Assembly (NCBI GenBank): GCA_019614645.1
Contig: JABWDB010000046.1
Location: 1,750,001 to 1,814,000, forward strand
Length of the DNA stretch: 64,000 nt
Direction of reading: 5' to 3'
Source: Stratiolaelaps scimitus
Lineage: Eukaryota > Arthropoda > Arachnida > Mesostigmata > Laelapidae
Each line of letters begins with the position of its first letter. The first letter of the stretch is position 1. The notes under the pieces are model-generated. The model saw nothing but the letters and a program-made list of their open reading frames with translations, searched no databases and was not told where the DNA came from. Shown piece by piece: positions 11,937-23,539 of this stretch. Both the position numbers and the translations under genes were made by a program.

Positions 11937-12869
11937 CTGTCGCGACGTCAGACCAAGGAAGCAGTAGCACCAGAACAACGTTATAGCAGAAGTAAATGAG
12001 AGTTAGTAATGGAAAGAGTGATTTCTTGCAATTATCGATTATGCCTTACAACCATATAATGATAATAATAATAACAACAACAACAACAACAATAAAGGTC
12101 AATAATGCTCAGCTGCGACCTACAAACACAGAGGTGTACCCTTAATAATTAGTGCGGATAAACTCCCGTAACTTCCACTACACCTGTCGCCTTTCGCGAA
12201 ATGCTCGTGTCAACCCGTTCCAGCTTTCAAAGTCTCATCTATGCCTCAAATAGAGTAGTGATACCAACGAACAGAGATATTGTTCCGTTTATCTCTATAA
12301 CGCACCCGATAAGCGAACGATTATTCCCAATGGTAATGAGCTAATTATATTACGTTACAATAATAATAATGCGTTCTTAGCAAAAAAAGGACCCTAAGAA
12401 ATGATCCTTCTACGATATGTTGTACAATGGGCCAGAGAGATGGGCAGCAAAGCTGAGCACCTGCGTCGTCGTCTGACGTGATGACTATTGCTACATATAT
12501 ATTTGTGCAAATAGATATAAATAGAAATCGATCAGTCTTTGCGAGAAAGAAACTCGAAACGAGTCAAACTTTGGGTTGCGACTTCAATGCCAAAGCAGGA
12601 AATAGTGACGTGTCAATGTTGTAAAGGAAAGACAACTGAGGAGAGAGCCTCTTTGAAGGAGAGGCCGTGAGTACATATTATAGTCAATAACCAAGTCGCC
12701 GAGTAGTAATCGCCGTGTCGACTTTCGGCGTGTTGCCGAATAACGACACTGCAAGATGTATACGTGGCCCGTGGTAATAGTACCCGGAGCCAGCAAAGTT
12801 TGTCCCTGGCACTAAGTACACCGTTGAGAGGTGCCGAAACCCCCAGCTGCATCGCGGTGTGCGTGAGTC

Positions 12870-12950
12870 TGCTTTTGCAGGAGGGGGGGGGCGAGCTCGG
12901 GGGGCTTCTTTTAAGAATACCCCCTCTTCCCCCCCAATCGCTACCCCCAA
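12870..12950. repeat. Adjacent G-run and C-runs
   Basis: A run of nine to ten G near 12882, a second G-run near 12900 and C-runs near 12920-12937 lie within 70 bases. They can fold back on each other or form G-quadruplexes. They keep several frames open nearby (12613-13017), which I do not regard as genes. Confidence 0.5.
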
Positions 12951-13120
12951 CATCCCTGGTCCCATTATAGCTTCCGGCTGCACGGCGTGCACGGTCAAAG
13001 TACCGGTCAAATCTCATGGGATATCAGTGGGACAAGCGTGTATCGTTAGTAGGACACCGCATCCCGGAAGAGGGCAACGACGAAGAAGCAAGCAAATTAG
13101 ACACTCTGCCTCTAGTAGAA

Positions 13121-13466
13121 CTACAGAATCGCGTAGCCGAACGGCGGTAACAAAGGTGTAATCGAAGCAACGGCCCCCCATAGGGCCTTGGTAATGGTCA
13201 GCAACTGTGCGACGGGGGCCATGCCGGCTGGCTGGCGTTCGGCAAAATGCTGCGGCATCTTTCGTGGAATCGATGCCAACATCGTCGCTAAGAGCAGTGA
13301 CGGTGGGCCGGCCAGCATCGGGGCAACCTCATTCCGGGTGATGCGATATGGCGCTAGCTGGTGGGATGCAAGTGCCAGACTAGAGCTGCAAGAGCTTCTG
13401 CAGCGTTCTCCTAACACGCGTGTTCCTGTCTATGGTAATAACGACTCGGAGTTGAGAGATCGATAG
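13121..13466. other. Block open on both strands, possible exon of unknown strand
   Basis: The plus strand is open from 13188 to 13466 and the minus strand from about 13435 to 13121, both with 60-65% G or C at third positions and protein-like composition. The plus reading is followed by a good donor, TATG|GTAATA, at about 13434. The minus reading starts after possible acceptors ending CTGCAG and TTGCAG, and ends in a TAG near 13130. Because codons of the two frames are exactly antiparallel, codon statistics cannot separate them. I recognise no domain in either. Confidence 0.3.
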
Positions 13467-13911
13467 ACTGATTGCGCAATTCGGTCTTGTTGATGGTTGT
13501 CTTGTGTTCTGCCGCAGTGTGGCGCTGCTTTGGCGGGCGTTTTGAATCTAGCTGTCACACACGTTTGGCAACAGAATGCGATATAAGGTCCACTGTACGT
13601 TCGTTTACTACATATTTCCATTTGCGCTTTTGGCTAGCCGCGAGGTCCTTCGTCGAGTGAAGCCGATCAGAAGTGCACCCCTCGACGTACGGCAGGGAGA
13701 GCATGAGACCCGCAACGAACGGGATGAACACTCGGATCTAATCATGTATATGTATACTTGAGTCCCTCATAAAGTCGATCAGAATAGCGTAGAAATACGT
13801 ACGAAGTCGTTCTAAGGCGCTTGGAATAAAGAGCACGGATTTTTAGCCCACGTGGTAACGTCCCCTATATAATAGCTGCGCAATCATTGCCCAATGGTTG
13901 GCGAAGCGAGG

Positions 13912-13991
13912 GAGGGGTAGAAATAACGGCGGTAGCGCTGGAGACTTGGAACCATAAGGTGTCGGGTTTGAATCCCGCAGGGTACATACGA
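13912..13991 (+). repeat. Resident tRNA-like sequence (target of the SINE)
   Basis: A segment with GGCGGTAGCGCTGG (A-box-like) and CGGGTTTGAATCCCG (T-arm with a 7-base loop, B-box-like) precedes the SINE. The T-arm pairs well, but I could not fold a complete cloverleaf with an acceptor stem. It is more likely a relic of another tRNA-derived repeat than a working tRNA gene. Confidence 0.4.
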
Positions 13992-14116
13992 GTTCAATTC
14001 CCCTTCGTTGCACTTTTGCATTTAAAAGGGGTTCGTCTTACGAAGCAGTGCAAAAGCAATACCGCGGACGTTTAATGATTGAGGCTGAGAACAGTCAGCC
14101 CGGAGAATATTATTTT
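13992..14116 (+). mobile_element. 5'-truncated SINE inserted in a tRNA-like sequence
   Basis: The SINE begins within its own B-box-like block (GTTCAATTCCCC) and continues through the GTTGCACTTTTGCATTTAAA, GTCTTACGAAGCA and GTCAGCCCGGA blocks shared with the other copies. It is flanked by a perfect 13-base direct repeat, AGGGTACATACGA, at 13979-13991 and 14117-14129. This target-site duplication fixes the insertion limits. The sequence before it is therefore older resident DNA that happens to end in a second B-box-like block. Confidence 0.85.
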
Positions 14117-14853
14117 AGGGTACATACGAATCGATACGGTATTTATCTGCTGCATTCGGTAAAATGACTGCGCTTACTCTTTGACGAAATTATCTCTTTA
14201 GAGATAACATTGTGGCTCGTATAGCGTACAAATATTATGTTATATTATATATAACATATTGGCAGCACCCTTTGACTTAGCATGTACATTTGCTCAGGTT
14301 CTATAATAGATTCGTTCTGAAGAAGAGATGAACTTTTTGGTTGACGCCGGATCTTGTACGAACTTGTGCCGTGTAATTTGCGCAGAGTAACTTTTAACCA
14401 GATCTCAGACGCGGCTCAGAATCGGTACAAGACGCGATCGACATAGTTAAACGAATCCGTTGTTATTCTTGTTATTGCGGCATGCTGCTGGCCTCGTGGT
14501 GCAAATCATCATCGAATCTAGCTATAAACAAATGATTAATACAGATTACTGCAATAGGTTTTGCGTGAGCGGACTTTAAAACAAGAATTTTAACGAGATT
14601 AACATGATTGTTCTATTTCAATTTGTGGTGCGCGCCAAATATCTAGACAGCGGTGCTGGTTTACCGTCCGTGAACCCACATGCATACCCACAAACGTAAT
14701 TAACGTCCACTTCGTATTCCTCTGTTTTATTTTCCCTTTACGTATCACCCTTCACTTAATATCAAATTAAAAGTTCTGCCTATCTTGAAAAAATTAATTT
14801 CTTCGCATTCTAGCTAGATATAGAATATTAGTACAGTTTCAACAACAGAATAT

Positions 14854-15300
14854 ATGATTTCTCTGGTGGATAGCCCACTAGTTTCCCTCTCGTCCAAACA
14901 ACGGGACGGCCAAGCCGAGTTCGTTTTCATCTCCAATTCATACGCGCAGTGTTGTCGCGGTTCTATTCATTACTCGGTGGGTGATATTCCGCCGCCGCCT
15001 CAACTCCCCGCCGACAACAAGTGTTGCAACAATGTTCAATACGAGCCTGAGTTCGGGAACAGCACACGAACAACAGCAATGTCATTTATTTATATATCTG
15101 ACGTGCTGTATGTTTATACAGGCTTGCGTGTCCTCGGTAGGAGAACCTCGCTGGCAAACCTAAATGCATTCGCCGAGTTTCCTTGCTATACTTCTCTCTC
15201 TCTCTATCTGCCTCTCTGTCAAGCTGGCCACGGTCTCGAAGCCCTGTACTCTCGCCTAAGCAAATATATGTACGTTCATCCCACTCGCTTCCACCCGTGA
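14854..15300 (+). CDS. ATG-initiated open frame of 148 codons, unrecognised
   Basis: The frame starts at an ATG with an in-frame stop shortly upstream and runs 148 codons to a TGA. The first 80 residues have good codon use and a mixed composition with a PPPP stretch and two Cys-Cys pairs. The second half crosses a CT-rich stretch, giving Ser-Leu repeats. No signal peptide, domain or polyadenylation signal is evident. It could be a single-exon gene, a first exon, or a chance frame at this composition. Confidence 0.22.
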   Translation: MISLVDSPLVSLSSKQRDGQAEFVFISNSYAQCCRGSIHYSVGDIPPPPQLPADNKCCNNVQYEPEFGNSTRTTAMSFIYISDVLYVYTGLRVLGRRTSLANLNAFAEFPCYTSLSLYLPLCQAGHGLEALYSRLSKYMYVHPTRFHP

Positions 15301-15315
15301 CGCCTCTGTACATAC

Positions 15316-15340
15316 GATATATATATATATATATATATAT
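15316..15340. repeat. (AT)n microsatellite
   Basis: Uninterrupted AT dinucleotides, bounded by the short inverted words ATACG and CGTAT, which suggests cruciform potential. Confidence 0.9.
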
Positions 15341-15833
15341 CGTATTTTGTAGGCGCTGCCTCTCGTAGTTCCCTTCAGTTAGCGCAGTTAATGAACGGGG
15401 CAAGCGAACGAACAAGCGAGCAATGTATGAATGCATTCCTCACCGGCCGGCGCCGGCCACCCACCGCTCACTCACTGGACACGTGGTCCACGGTCACAGC
15501 TTGTGGCGACCACCTCTGACCGTCCAGCTCCCCGCGCCCCCCCGCCCGCCCCCCTCCGAGAAACCGAACTCCCAAAGCCTTAAAACCATAACAAACAAGC
15601 TGCGCCCCCCCACCCCCGCTAGCCTGTGCCACAATATAGTACTTTCCCTCTGGCGCCATTCGCTGCCGGGCGGTGCTGTCGTTTTAATAACATGTGTCTG
15701 CTCGTACGGACATGTACACGTGCGTGTGTGGGCGTGCATATGTACAATAGTTTGCTAGAGCGGGGTGGCGGCGGCGGGGGCGGCAGCAGCAGCAGCTCAG
15801 TGCGCCGCGCGTTAATATATATTGATAGGCGGG

Positions 15834-16421
15834 TTAAGGGTTTAGCAAGGCTAAAGGACCACTACATCTACGACTAGTATCATTACTTGGGTAACAGGAA
15901 CAACGCAGCTCGACTAGGCAACCACCCCGGCGGAGGTGTGTGGGACCGCCGGTCGTCGACAACACACTTTCGGCATTCGCCGACAGTGTATCAGATTCTA
16001 CGCACTCGAACGAGTGAGGAGTATAAAGTCTCTCGTACAGTAATTGCGCAGCGCGATCTCCTCGTTCCGTCGATGTATTCCTCGGCCATTCTGCTGCTGC
16101 TGTTGCTGCTGGCGCGTCGTCCATGGAGAGGGTGGATGTATTGGTAACGGCGGCGGCTGCTGCTGCTGCGTCGCGACAACTGTGTCTCGCTATGCACGCG
16201 CGCCTATGTGGCTCGAGATACGGGGCTAGCCAGCTACGTGGATGACACGGCTCCAGAAAGTGTCTCGCCTGTCCCCCATGTGTCAGAAAAGGTCGTTTGA
16301 GCCAAGCAAAGTTATCGCGCTGAACCCCGGGCTGAATCGGGTGAACTCGGAAGCCCGTTGAGGCCTGCCCGTTGATGTCGCCGCACTGCATATATGTATT
16401 ATATGCGTGGATTGGGCGCAA
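15834..16421 (-). CDS. Long minus-strand open frame in a GC-rich island, weakly supported
   Basis: The frame is open for 195 codons, with its first ATG near 16391 and its stop at 15834. It contains an alanine run encoded by GCA/GCC repeats (about 16150-16180) and shorter alanine stretches. Composition is protein-like in the middle but no domain is visible, and GC-rich repeats help keep it open. A plus-strand frame (15887-16147) overlaps. It may be part of a first exon or only a CpG-rich regulatory block. Confidence 0.18.
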   Translation of the reverse strand: MRPIHAYNTYMQCGDINGQASTGFRVHPIQPGVQRDNFAWLKRPFLTHGGQARHFLEPCHPRSWLAPYLEPHRRACIARHSCRDAAAAAAAVTNTSTLSMDDAPAATAAAEWPRNTSTERGDRAAQLLYERLYTPHSFECVESDTLSANAESVLSTTGGPTHLRRGGCLVELRCSCYPSNDTSRRCSGPLALLNP

Positions 16422-16429
16422 CCGTTGTT

Positions 16430-19400
16430 AGCTAAAGTTTTCCAGTCGATGTCAATGTCGACTGGTCTAGCGCCCTCGGCTGTGTCGTGATGCGAGCAAG
16501 CTCCTAATATGAATATAATCATAATGACGACCAGACAAAATTGCTCGACTTTGAGGTTCGACACTGACTGATTATACTATAATATAATAATAATATATAT
16601 TAATAAGAATAGTAATACCATTCGTATAAATTGCGGTTAGTTTGATAAACAAATATAAACCATTACTTGTACCTTAATAATAGCAGTAACACATTTGATC
16701 GATTGCGCGATTACAATAGAAACAAGATCGTTATGATCAGCCTGCTGCTTAGGGATGGTGTCGGTAGTGTGTTGGTTCGAGGGCGAGCCCTCAGAAGGAT
16801 TGCATGGTCAAAATAGACTGTGTAACGTTAACTAATTAGTGAACGTACTTTAATGCGACGATACTTAAAAAAACACTACTCTATTTCATATTGGGTTGAC
16901 AAAGTTGAAAGGACTAGAGAGCTTCTACTGTAGGTCGAATTTATAGTTGCCCACTTACAGACCACTGTCCGAGCGATGTGTCACGACGGCAGAGATCCAC
17001 TTGAGCTTTGCACATATCCAAAGGTAATATTATACATTTGCTACTGGGATTAGGTTTATTTGTGTTTTTTTTTGCCCCCACAATGTCACGAATAAGCACA
17101 AAAAGGCAGGTCTTCATTTCTCATCTCAACAAGCGACAAATAAGCGCCACATGAGCGCCATCTTCAGTTCAATGGCAAAATATCTGTGGTCACACATTCA
17201 GCGAAATGTCACGCCTTTCCATTGTCTGGGGCCGAGAATACGGGTCGCTGGAAGCCACAACGGAAGCATTGACAGCACATTCACGTCTCAGCGAAGCCGT
17301 CTCCACACCCTATCGATATTATGCGTGGGCAGCATCTGGCACTCAATTGATCTGACGCGAAATTGATCAATACTTTGAACCGACATTAATGAAGACTGCA
17401 GTATTCTACTCAGAGCAGATGCATCAGGAGGATGGGACGGGGTGAAATTCAGAGGCCGATGGGTGTCCACATGAAGAAAGTCAAACTCAGTCGAAGCGCC
17501 GAATGGACCTGCGCATCTTTTCGCAAGCTGTCACCGCTCAAGGAGAGGTTCAATTACATTTCTCCTACTTTCATAAGCCGAACGTGGGCCGCCCTCCGTC
17601 TCGGACATATATAATCATGTATATGCTGGAGATATCATATATATCTCGGAGCTATTTATATATATATATATAAGTATACACTATGTAAGATATTCATGGC
17701 TAGACTAAATGTCTCACAATAACACTCACAAACCCTGGATGCCTTTGTAGACATAGGACAGCCGATATTGATTGTCGGTAACCTTCCGTGCCGTTGTCTC
17801 CAGACAAACGTGGTCGTACAGCTCCTCGTCATCACCGGCGTTACTTCGGGCCAGATGAACAACACTCACCCGGAGACCAGACCTCGTGAAATACTATGCA
17901 CATTTGAAAAGCATTGGCAGAGAAGAAAACATAAACAACACGCAAAACTGAACAATTAGCGGAAACGCATCCATTGTTTGACGATCGAACAGCGCAGTGA
18001 AATGTTCACTAGTAATTGCATATCATACGATTGTGATGATGATTAAGTTACAAGCTTAATAATAGTGAAATAACTGTGAAGGCAATGGGAAGTTGGGCCT
18101 GCTAATGAGGTAAGTTGAAGGGGTGTCGGTGCAATCGGGGGCGATTTAGTGATACACTCAAAAGTTAGAGGGGTCACGAAGTTACAGTTCAGCAGTTCTG
18201 ACAGTAATGACCAGCTTGCCTCTGGTTTGACGTTGACGATACGGGACCATCAGGTTTCATGCGGCCTGATCAGGCTTTATGAACCTGATGGGTAACTCTG
18301 CACTTGGTTGCAGAAGTGAGTAAGTGCACTGCAAAGTGAACTGGCTAACTTTGGTGATACCCAAAATAGAGTACAGAGAACTTGCTGAAAACCGGTTCCG
18401 CTACAGACTAATACTTTTTTTTGGAAGGAAATCATCCGTCCTTCCTTCCAAAATGGAGCCAATCAGAGAACGGCCTCACATTAGTGGACTTAGCCTATCT
18501 CTGATCTCCACCATGTTCGCCAAAGCTAGCAAGATACATTTGCATTGCTTGGCATGCTGCTCAAAATTGAAAACGATGTACTACATTAAAGTTCTACATA
18601 GGAAGTAGTTTCATGTCGAGCTTCATGTCTATAATACATAAAGCGATTTATGTAATTGGTCGCATTATGTAAGACAGTGATTTATGTAGTAACATTAGAA
18701 ATGGGCTTGAGTTTCTCATTATCACTCACTGGCTATGTTCTATTTCATACTACGCAAGCTGAAAGCTAAACATGGATCAATGCATCGTATATCGGCTCCG
18801 CCTAACGGAACCAACATAGTATTGTACCACGCAAGTTCAATTCTTCTTTTTTTTGAGATTACTGGAGATCAGTTAAATGAATGTATCGTAAACCTGAGAT
18901 AGCGATGCGTGTTTATCTTCCGAACATTCTACTATTATTTTGCCTGCATTTGTTCTGCTAACCTGCCGAGTCTCTGCGAGACGCCTATGGCGCATTCACG
19001 CGAAGAAACAATAGTCACACATCTTTTAATGACTGGAAGCAATTGCCAGAACTCTGTCCGTAGACTGTCTCCAACATGTGATGAACAACGTTGAAATCAG
19101 TGATGACAGTTTTGTTACGTACGCCATGTGCCACTATGGTAATAATATCTAAAGCGGCACTCCCAGTATTGCGAATCGGTTCAGTTGTTTGTCAAAAGCG
19201 GCCAGACGAGAACGCAATTCGATATAGTAGCACGGAGAGGCAGACGGTGGTGTCTGAGGGAACGGGACCCTTGAGGTGATTTGTATGAGTCCCTCCGGGG
19301 TCACAGATGATATAGAACGGAGTGACATGTTCATAGCCCTCCTCTTTACATAAGCAGTACTATTCTTAGCCATGAAAATATTCGACGAGCGATATACACG

Positions 19401-19434
19401 ATATGAGATATGAGACGCTAGTAATCCTACTAAC

Positions 19435-19466
<32 letters not shown>

Positions 19467-20470
19467 GAAAGCTCAGAACTGGTTCACCTTGTTCACCTTT
19501 TCCGTTCCTTAATGCCCTCGGGGCACGTATATATACACGTACATGTTAATATGAATGTAACCACAGGCCACAAACGACCCTCAATATAAGATGTTTCAAC
19601 TATTCGAGACCGTCGGCGAGCCCTTTGGTAGGAGGGTAACACGTACGTTTCCAAATGCGGTGGCAAATTCTGTCTTCGTCAAACTTGGACATCGATCGAC
19701 AGCTGACGTAATCGAGGTGAGGGCGATCACGATCAATAGCAGTTGAAGATGAGCTGAAGTAACATGCAACGCGCCGCTCATGGCTCTAACGGCGGACTGC
19801 GAACCCATTGTGATCTGAAGTCAAAAAACAGAAGAGAAATCAATAGCAAGTCAATCAGGAAGGGAACAAGTCGACGCCAACCATTTTCCTTTTTCCCCCC
19901 GTGTAATCTATTCGATAGCGCGAATCAGCTGAAGTCACTTTGGACTCCGAGATACGCTCTTCACGTAACGACAATGAACTGTATTCGATTTCGAGGAGAG
20001 CGACGCATCCTTACATGGGTTCCACTCAAGTTAAACACTTTGACAGGCAAATAGACATGTGGGGTCGAAACCCCATGTTGGAATCAACTCGGATGTATTT
20101 ATTTATTGACTTTAGGAAGCGGCTGCTAGCTTTTCGACGGATTTTGTTCGGTGTACGAACGAAATCAATTTAATGAATACATTTGTATCCGTCGATCGTT
20201 GGGAACAACAGAATGTATAGTATAACAGGATAGCAAAAAATGAACCTAAACTTGAATGAGAGCGACCGCACAATGAGCTGTTGGGCAAAAGCCAATCCCA
20301 CCCAATATCGTCAAATTAGTTAGCACTGTCCTTTCGCGAGAGATCGTCGTTCTGTCAAGCAATTAGCTAAGCGTCTGTGATCACTTTTTTTCGACAGCAT
20401 AATAATCGTTGCTCGTCGAAAGTTTCATCATTGCTGTGTTCGCGCACGATATCCAGGCAGGGCCGCTATA
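16430..20470. other. Non-coding stretch, no supported gene
   Basis: The stretch is mostly AT-rich with scattered short frames (17151-17470, 18324-18608, 19091-19279, 19764-20173), none backed by splice sites or motifs. TA tracts lie at about 17656-17672 and 19437-19466. A 38-base segment at 19471-19508 recurs at 55589-55626. Confidence 0.45.
19471..19508 (+). repeat. Dispersed 38-base repeat, copy 1
   Basis: This segment matches 55589-55626 at 33 of 38 bases, with shared words GCTCAG, CTGTTCACC/TTGTTCACC and TTTTC. It follows directly on a (TA)n tract. It is probably a fragment of an unrecognised dispersed repeat. Confidence 0.55.
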
Positions 20471-20521
20471 TAAAAATTAAAAGTTGATCGGAACACATTT
20501 GTGTGTTTCGCTTTTGTCGAG

Positions 20522-20654
20522 AAGGGATATTTTAGTCTACAACTATCTACGTCGGATCCGATACATTTTGATGAAGTATTTGGCAACGTTTCGGGCGAAA
20601 ATGAGTTCGCTTTTTGTGTCAACAATTCGTGTCCACACACCACAGTGTCGGGAG
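20522..20654 (+). CDS. Candidate internal exon, unrecognised
   Basis: The segment sits between a pyrimidine-rich acceptor, TTTCGCTTTTGTCGAG, and a good donor, GGAG|GTAACA. In the frame beginning with AAG it reads 44 codons with no stop, including the blocks STSDPIHFDEVFGNVSG and FAFCVNNSCPHTTV. The composition is that of a soluble extracellular protein with paired cysteines. The same bases are open in another plus frame (20484-20813), and no phase-matched neighbour exon was found, so this is a candidate only. Confidence 0.3.
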
Positions 20655-21018
20655 GTAACAAGGATAGAAACGCCGATGTTGACATTGAATGTGTTAGTTA
20701 CTGATGCGCTCGCGGACGGTTCTTCAGCAGCTACCAAATCATACATTGTCGCAATGCACAATTACCACCCTTACGTCTTACTGCGAACAATCCTAGCACT
20801 GGGTAAGGCGTAAACGAAGCGAGCTGGTAAACGTGTTAAACACTAGTCACATTTTGTCGGTTTGATAAATTCGTTAGGACCGATTCGGCCTGCGGCTTTC
20901 TCCACCCTGTATTACTATACAAAGGGCGTTCAGGCCACACGTATGTGACGTCCGTTATTGTTGTCCTTATTGCTCCACTCTGTGTAGTGACACACGTAGC
21001 AATCTTTGTGCTCCGGTC

Positions 21019-21202
21019 AGGCTACTCACAGCCTGAAACATTTAACTCGATCCACGGTACAGCTGCTTTCGACTCAAGGCTTCACAAGGCGGAAAAGTGC
21101 AAGTGTTCGAAGGTGGGAATCGAACCTGTATGCCCACCTTCGAATCCGTCTCCTCCGATTGTAAGGCGCACACGAATGCACCACCAGGCCACCGGACTCG
21201 AC
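21019..21202 (-). mobile_element. Near full-length tRNA-derived SINE
   Basis: Read on the minus strand, the copy begins GTCGAGTCCGGTGGCCTGG. It carries an A-box-like word (TGGCCTGGTGG) and a B-box-like word (GGTTCGATTCCC) about 60 bases apart, the RNA polymerase III arrangement of tRNA genes. It then runs through the family-specific body to the CGTGGATCGAGTTAAATG and CAGGCTG tail. A second GGTGGG-type word before the B box shows partial internal duplication. This is the best copy in the window for defining the head of the family. Confidence 0.85.
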
Positions 21203-22079
21203 TGGCACATAGCACTATCGCAAGATAAACAGATCGGTCAAAATGTACAAGCGTATAGTTTCAAGATGGCGATCATTTCTGCGGCCTCTGGCGCGGTCAG
21301 CTTCGTTTTGACGGCGTCAGTAATCCAGAGCAATCCGAGCAATTTCGCCACTGGCAAACAATGATGACGATGATAATAAACTCAAACCCTATCGCACTTA
21401 TATTCGGTCGGTCTGGATCAGCTTCGAGCTGCTTGTGCGAATGATTTAGAGATTAATATTTCCTCTAACAGCTCTACCGCCGGACCACACGCGCGTTTTC
21501 GGATACGCCAGCGTTCCGAGAATATTCCCTGGGTTTTCATTAGCCACAATCATTCTTGGTCTCCGCCGCCGCCGCGGCTTTCCTGTGTACTGTTACACGC
21601 ATAGAATGCACCCACACACGTCCACGCATACACACACACAGGCACAGGCACAAACACGCACAGATATCCCCACCATAGCAGATACATACATATTTACGTA
21701 TAGTCAGTCAATGCAACTGTGTTTTGCAGCATAGGCGAGCGAGCAAGCGTCTTCCAGGCAACGAACGTTCGAAGGCTGTTAACTAATAAGCGGTCCACCT
21801 TGTAGCCTGCGGCGGACAGAACGGCCCGGTGGGGACCCCTCGCTATCCTGTTGTTGCTCTCTGTCTTGAACGATCATTGCACTACTCTAGCCCTTTCTCG
21901 TTGGCCAGCCCTTCCCGCGCAACTCAATATATTTCTGCAATATGAGATCTACCAGTGTCGTTTCCTTCAATCTCCTCTTCTTCGACCTAGAGCTCTCAGC
22001 CATCGCGATACAGAGAATCAGCAGCAGCCATCCAGCAACACGCCGTGCCGCCGAGTGACCAGAGTCGCGATATAGTACC

Positions 22080-22549
22080 AGGGAGCAAATCCACTATAGC
22101 AAGCCCATTGAGCGTCGCCGGCCGCAGAGGAATAGCGAGGTGACAACGTTCGCGCTGCTGAACCCTGTCACACTTGTCGTGCCACTCTGCGACCCTCCGT
22201 TCGTCCTGTGTCTGTTGGCAGCTGCTGCTGCATTGCTGGCTGGCTGGCTTGCGTCGGCGATACGACGCCTGAAGGACGTCAGCGTCGTCATCGTTGAACA
22301 CGAGACTGGCCGAACGGCGAATGTTGTCGAAAGGCGCAGTTTGACGTACACTACTCGCTCGCTCAACCAACTGGCTGTTTTCCGGAGGGTGAGAATCAGC
22401 GGCGGCGGCAGCGGCAGCGGCACCAGATGGACGTCTAACGTAACCGCTAATGGGCGTCGATTGGTATCGTCTATACGTTTATGGAAAAAGATGGGGTGAG
22501 AGGAGAGAGACAAGGTGCATGGTCGACTAGTCCTCGCTGTTCTCTTCAT
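22080..22549 (-). CDS. Two overlapping minus-strand open frames, at most one real
   Basis: One frame starts at an ATG near 22549 and runs 151 codons to 22094, with proline-leucine repeats from CTGCCG units. A second minus frame, open about 22372-21996, has a strikingly soluble, charged composition (for example SLVFNDDDADVLQASYRRRK and TQDERRVAEWHDKCDRVQQR). It could be an exon between an acceptor near 22378 (GGAAAACAG) and a donor near 22078 (CCTG|GTACTA). Neither matches a family I know. Plus-strand frame 22140-22499 is probably their shadow. Confidence 0.22.
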
Positions 22550-22848
22550 ACGCTCGGGGAGAGCGCGCAGGCAGATTCAAAGCCGACACGGATAACACGA
22601 GCAGGCGAGGAAGGCGGATGGATGATAGTTCTAGATAGATGAATAGATACATGATGTCCGATGGAACAGTGCGAGGCGCTTGGGCCTGCCTCAGCTTGGC
22701 GTGGATTGGCTTGAGTGGACAGATGTACAGACGAACTGAGACGAGTGAGAACAGAGGGAGAGCTCGACGAGGAGTATTGATGCAGGGTCAAACTGTTGAC
22801 ACGCGCAGTCGGGGAATGGATGGATTCTGTCTCACGGTATACAGTAGA

Positions 22849-22874
22849 ATATATATATATATATATATATATAC
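22849..22874. repeat. (TA)n microsatellite
   Basis: Uninterrupted TA dinucleotides. Confidence 0.9.
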
Positions 22875-23490
22875 GGTCGATGTTTGGTCACATAATCTCG
22901 CGTGGCTGACGAGGTGAAGCTCACGGTGTATGACAGCATATATAATAGTACACATGGTCGGAGGAGATTTGTTACCCTCAGATATCCCAGCCTCGCTCGT
23001 GCGCCTCGGGGATCGCTGCTCACCCGACCGCGGATCGTTCTAGCAGTGTTGCGCACTGGGGGGATAGTCAGCTGATAACGAGCCTCGTTGCTGCTGAGAG
23101 ACTACCGGCAGAGGGAGAGACAGAGAGAGAGAGAGTTTCACGCTACGAAACAACAATAGCGTCAACAGTGGAGTGCTTCGGGAGAAGGCGAACGACTGGA
23201 AGCGAACGCGGCAGCGCCCAGAGACGAAACGAGCCAGCCCTGGAAAAATAGCAACTCGTAATGGCTGTTGAGTAACAGTTACCCCGGAGGCAACAAGTTG
23301 ACTGCGGCTCCGATGGCGGCTCGTGTCCATAGACCACGCAGCGAAAATTGCCATAATGAGTCACGCTTAGCATCGGATGTTGTTGGGTAAACGCCTGCTT
23401 ATAAAGTGATGACAGAGTAGAAGGGCTATTCAGAATTTTGGTTCCGCGTTCACGCGACAGGCGGACACCTATATATGTGTAAGCAAACAG

Positions 23491-23491
23491 T

Positions 23492-23524
<33 letters not shown>

Positions 23525-23537
23525 GTATATATATATA
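23491..23537. repeat. (TA)n microsatellite, compound
   Basis: TA repeats interrupted once by ACG. Confidence 0.9.
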
Positions 23538-23539
23538 AT

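Noticed and set aside
13912..13991. Possible functional tRNA gene
   Set aside because: The T-arm is good, but I could not pair an acceptor stem or define an anticodon arm.
20945..21364. 139-codon plus-strand frame
   Set aside because: Most of it is the reverse complement of the SINE at 21019-21202.
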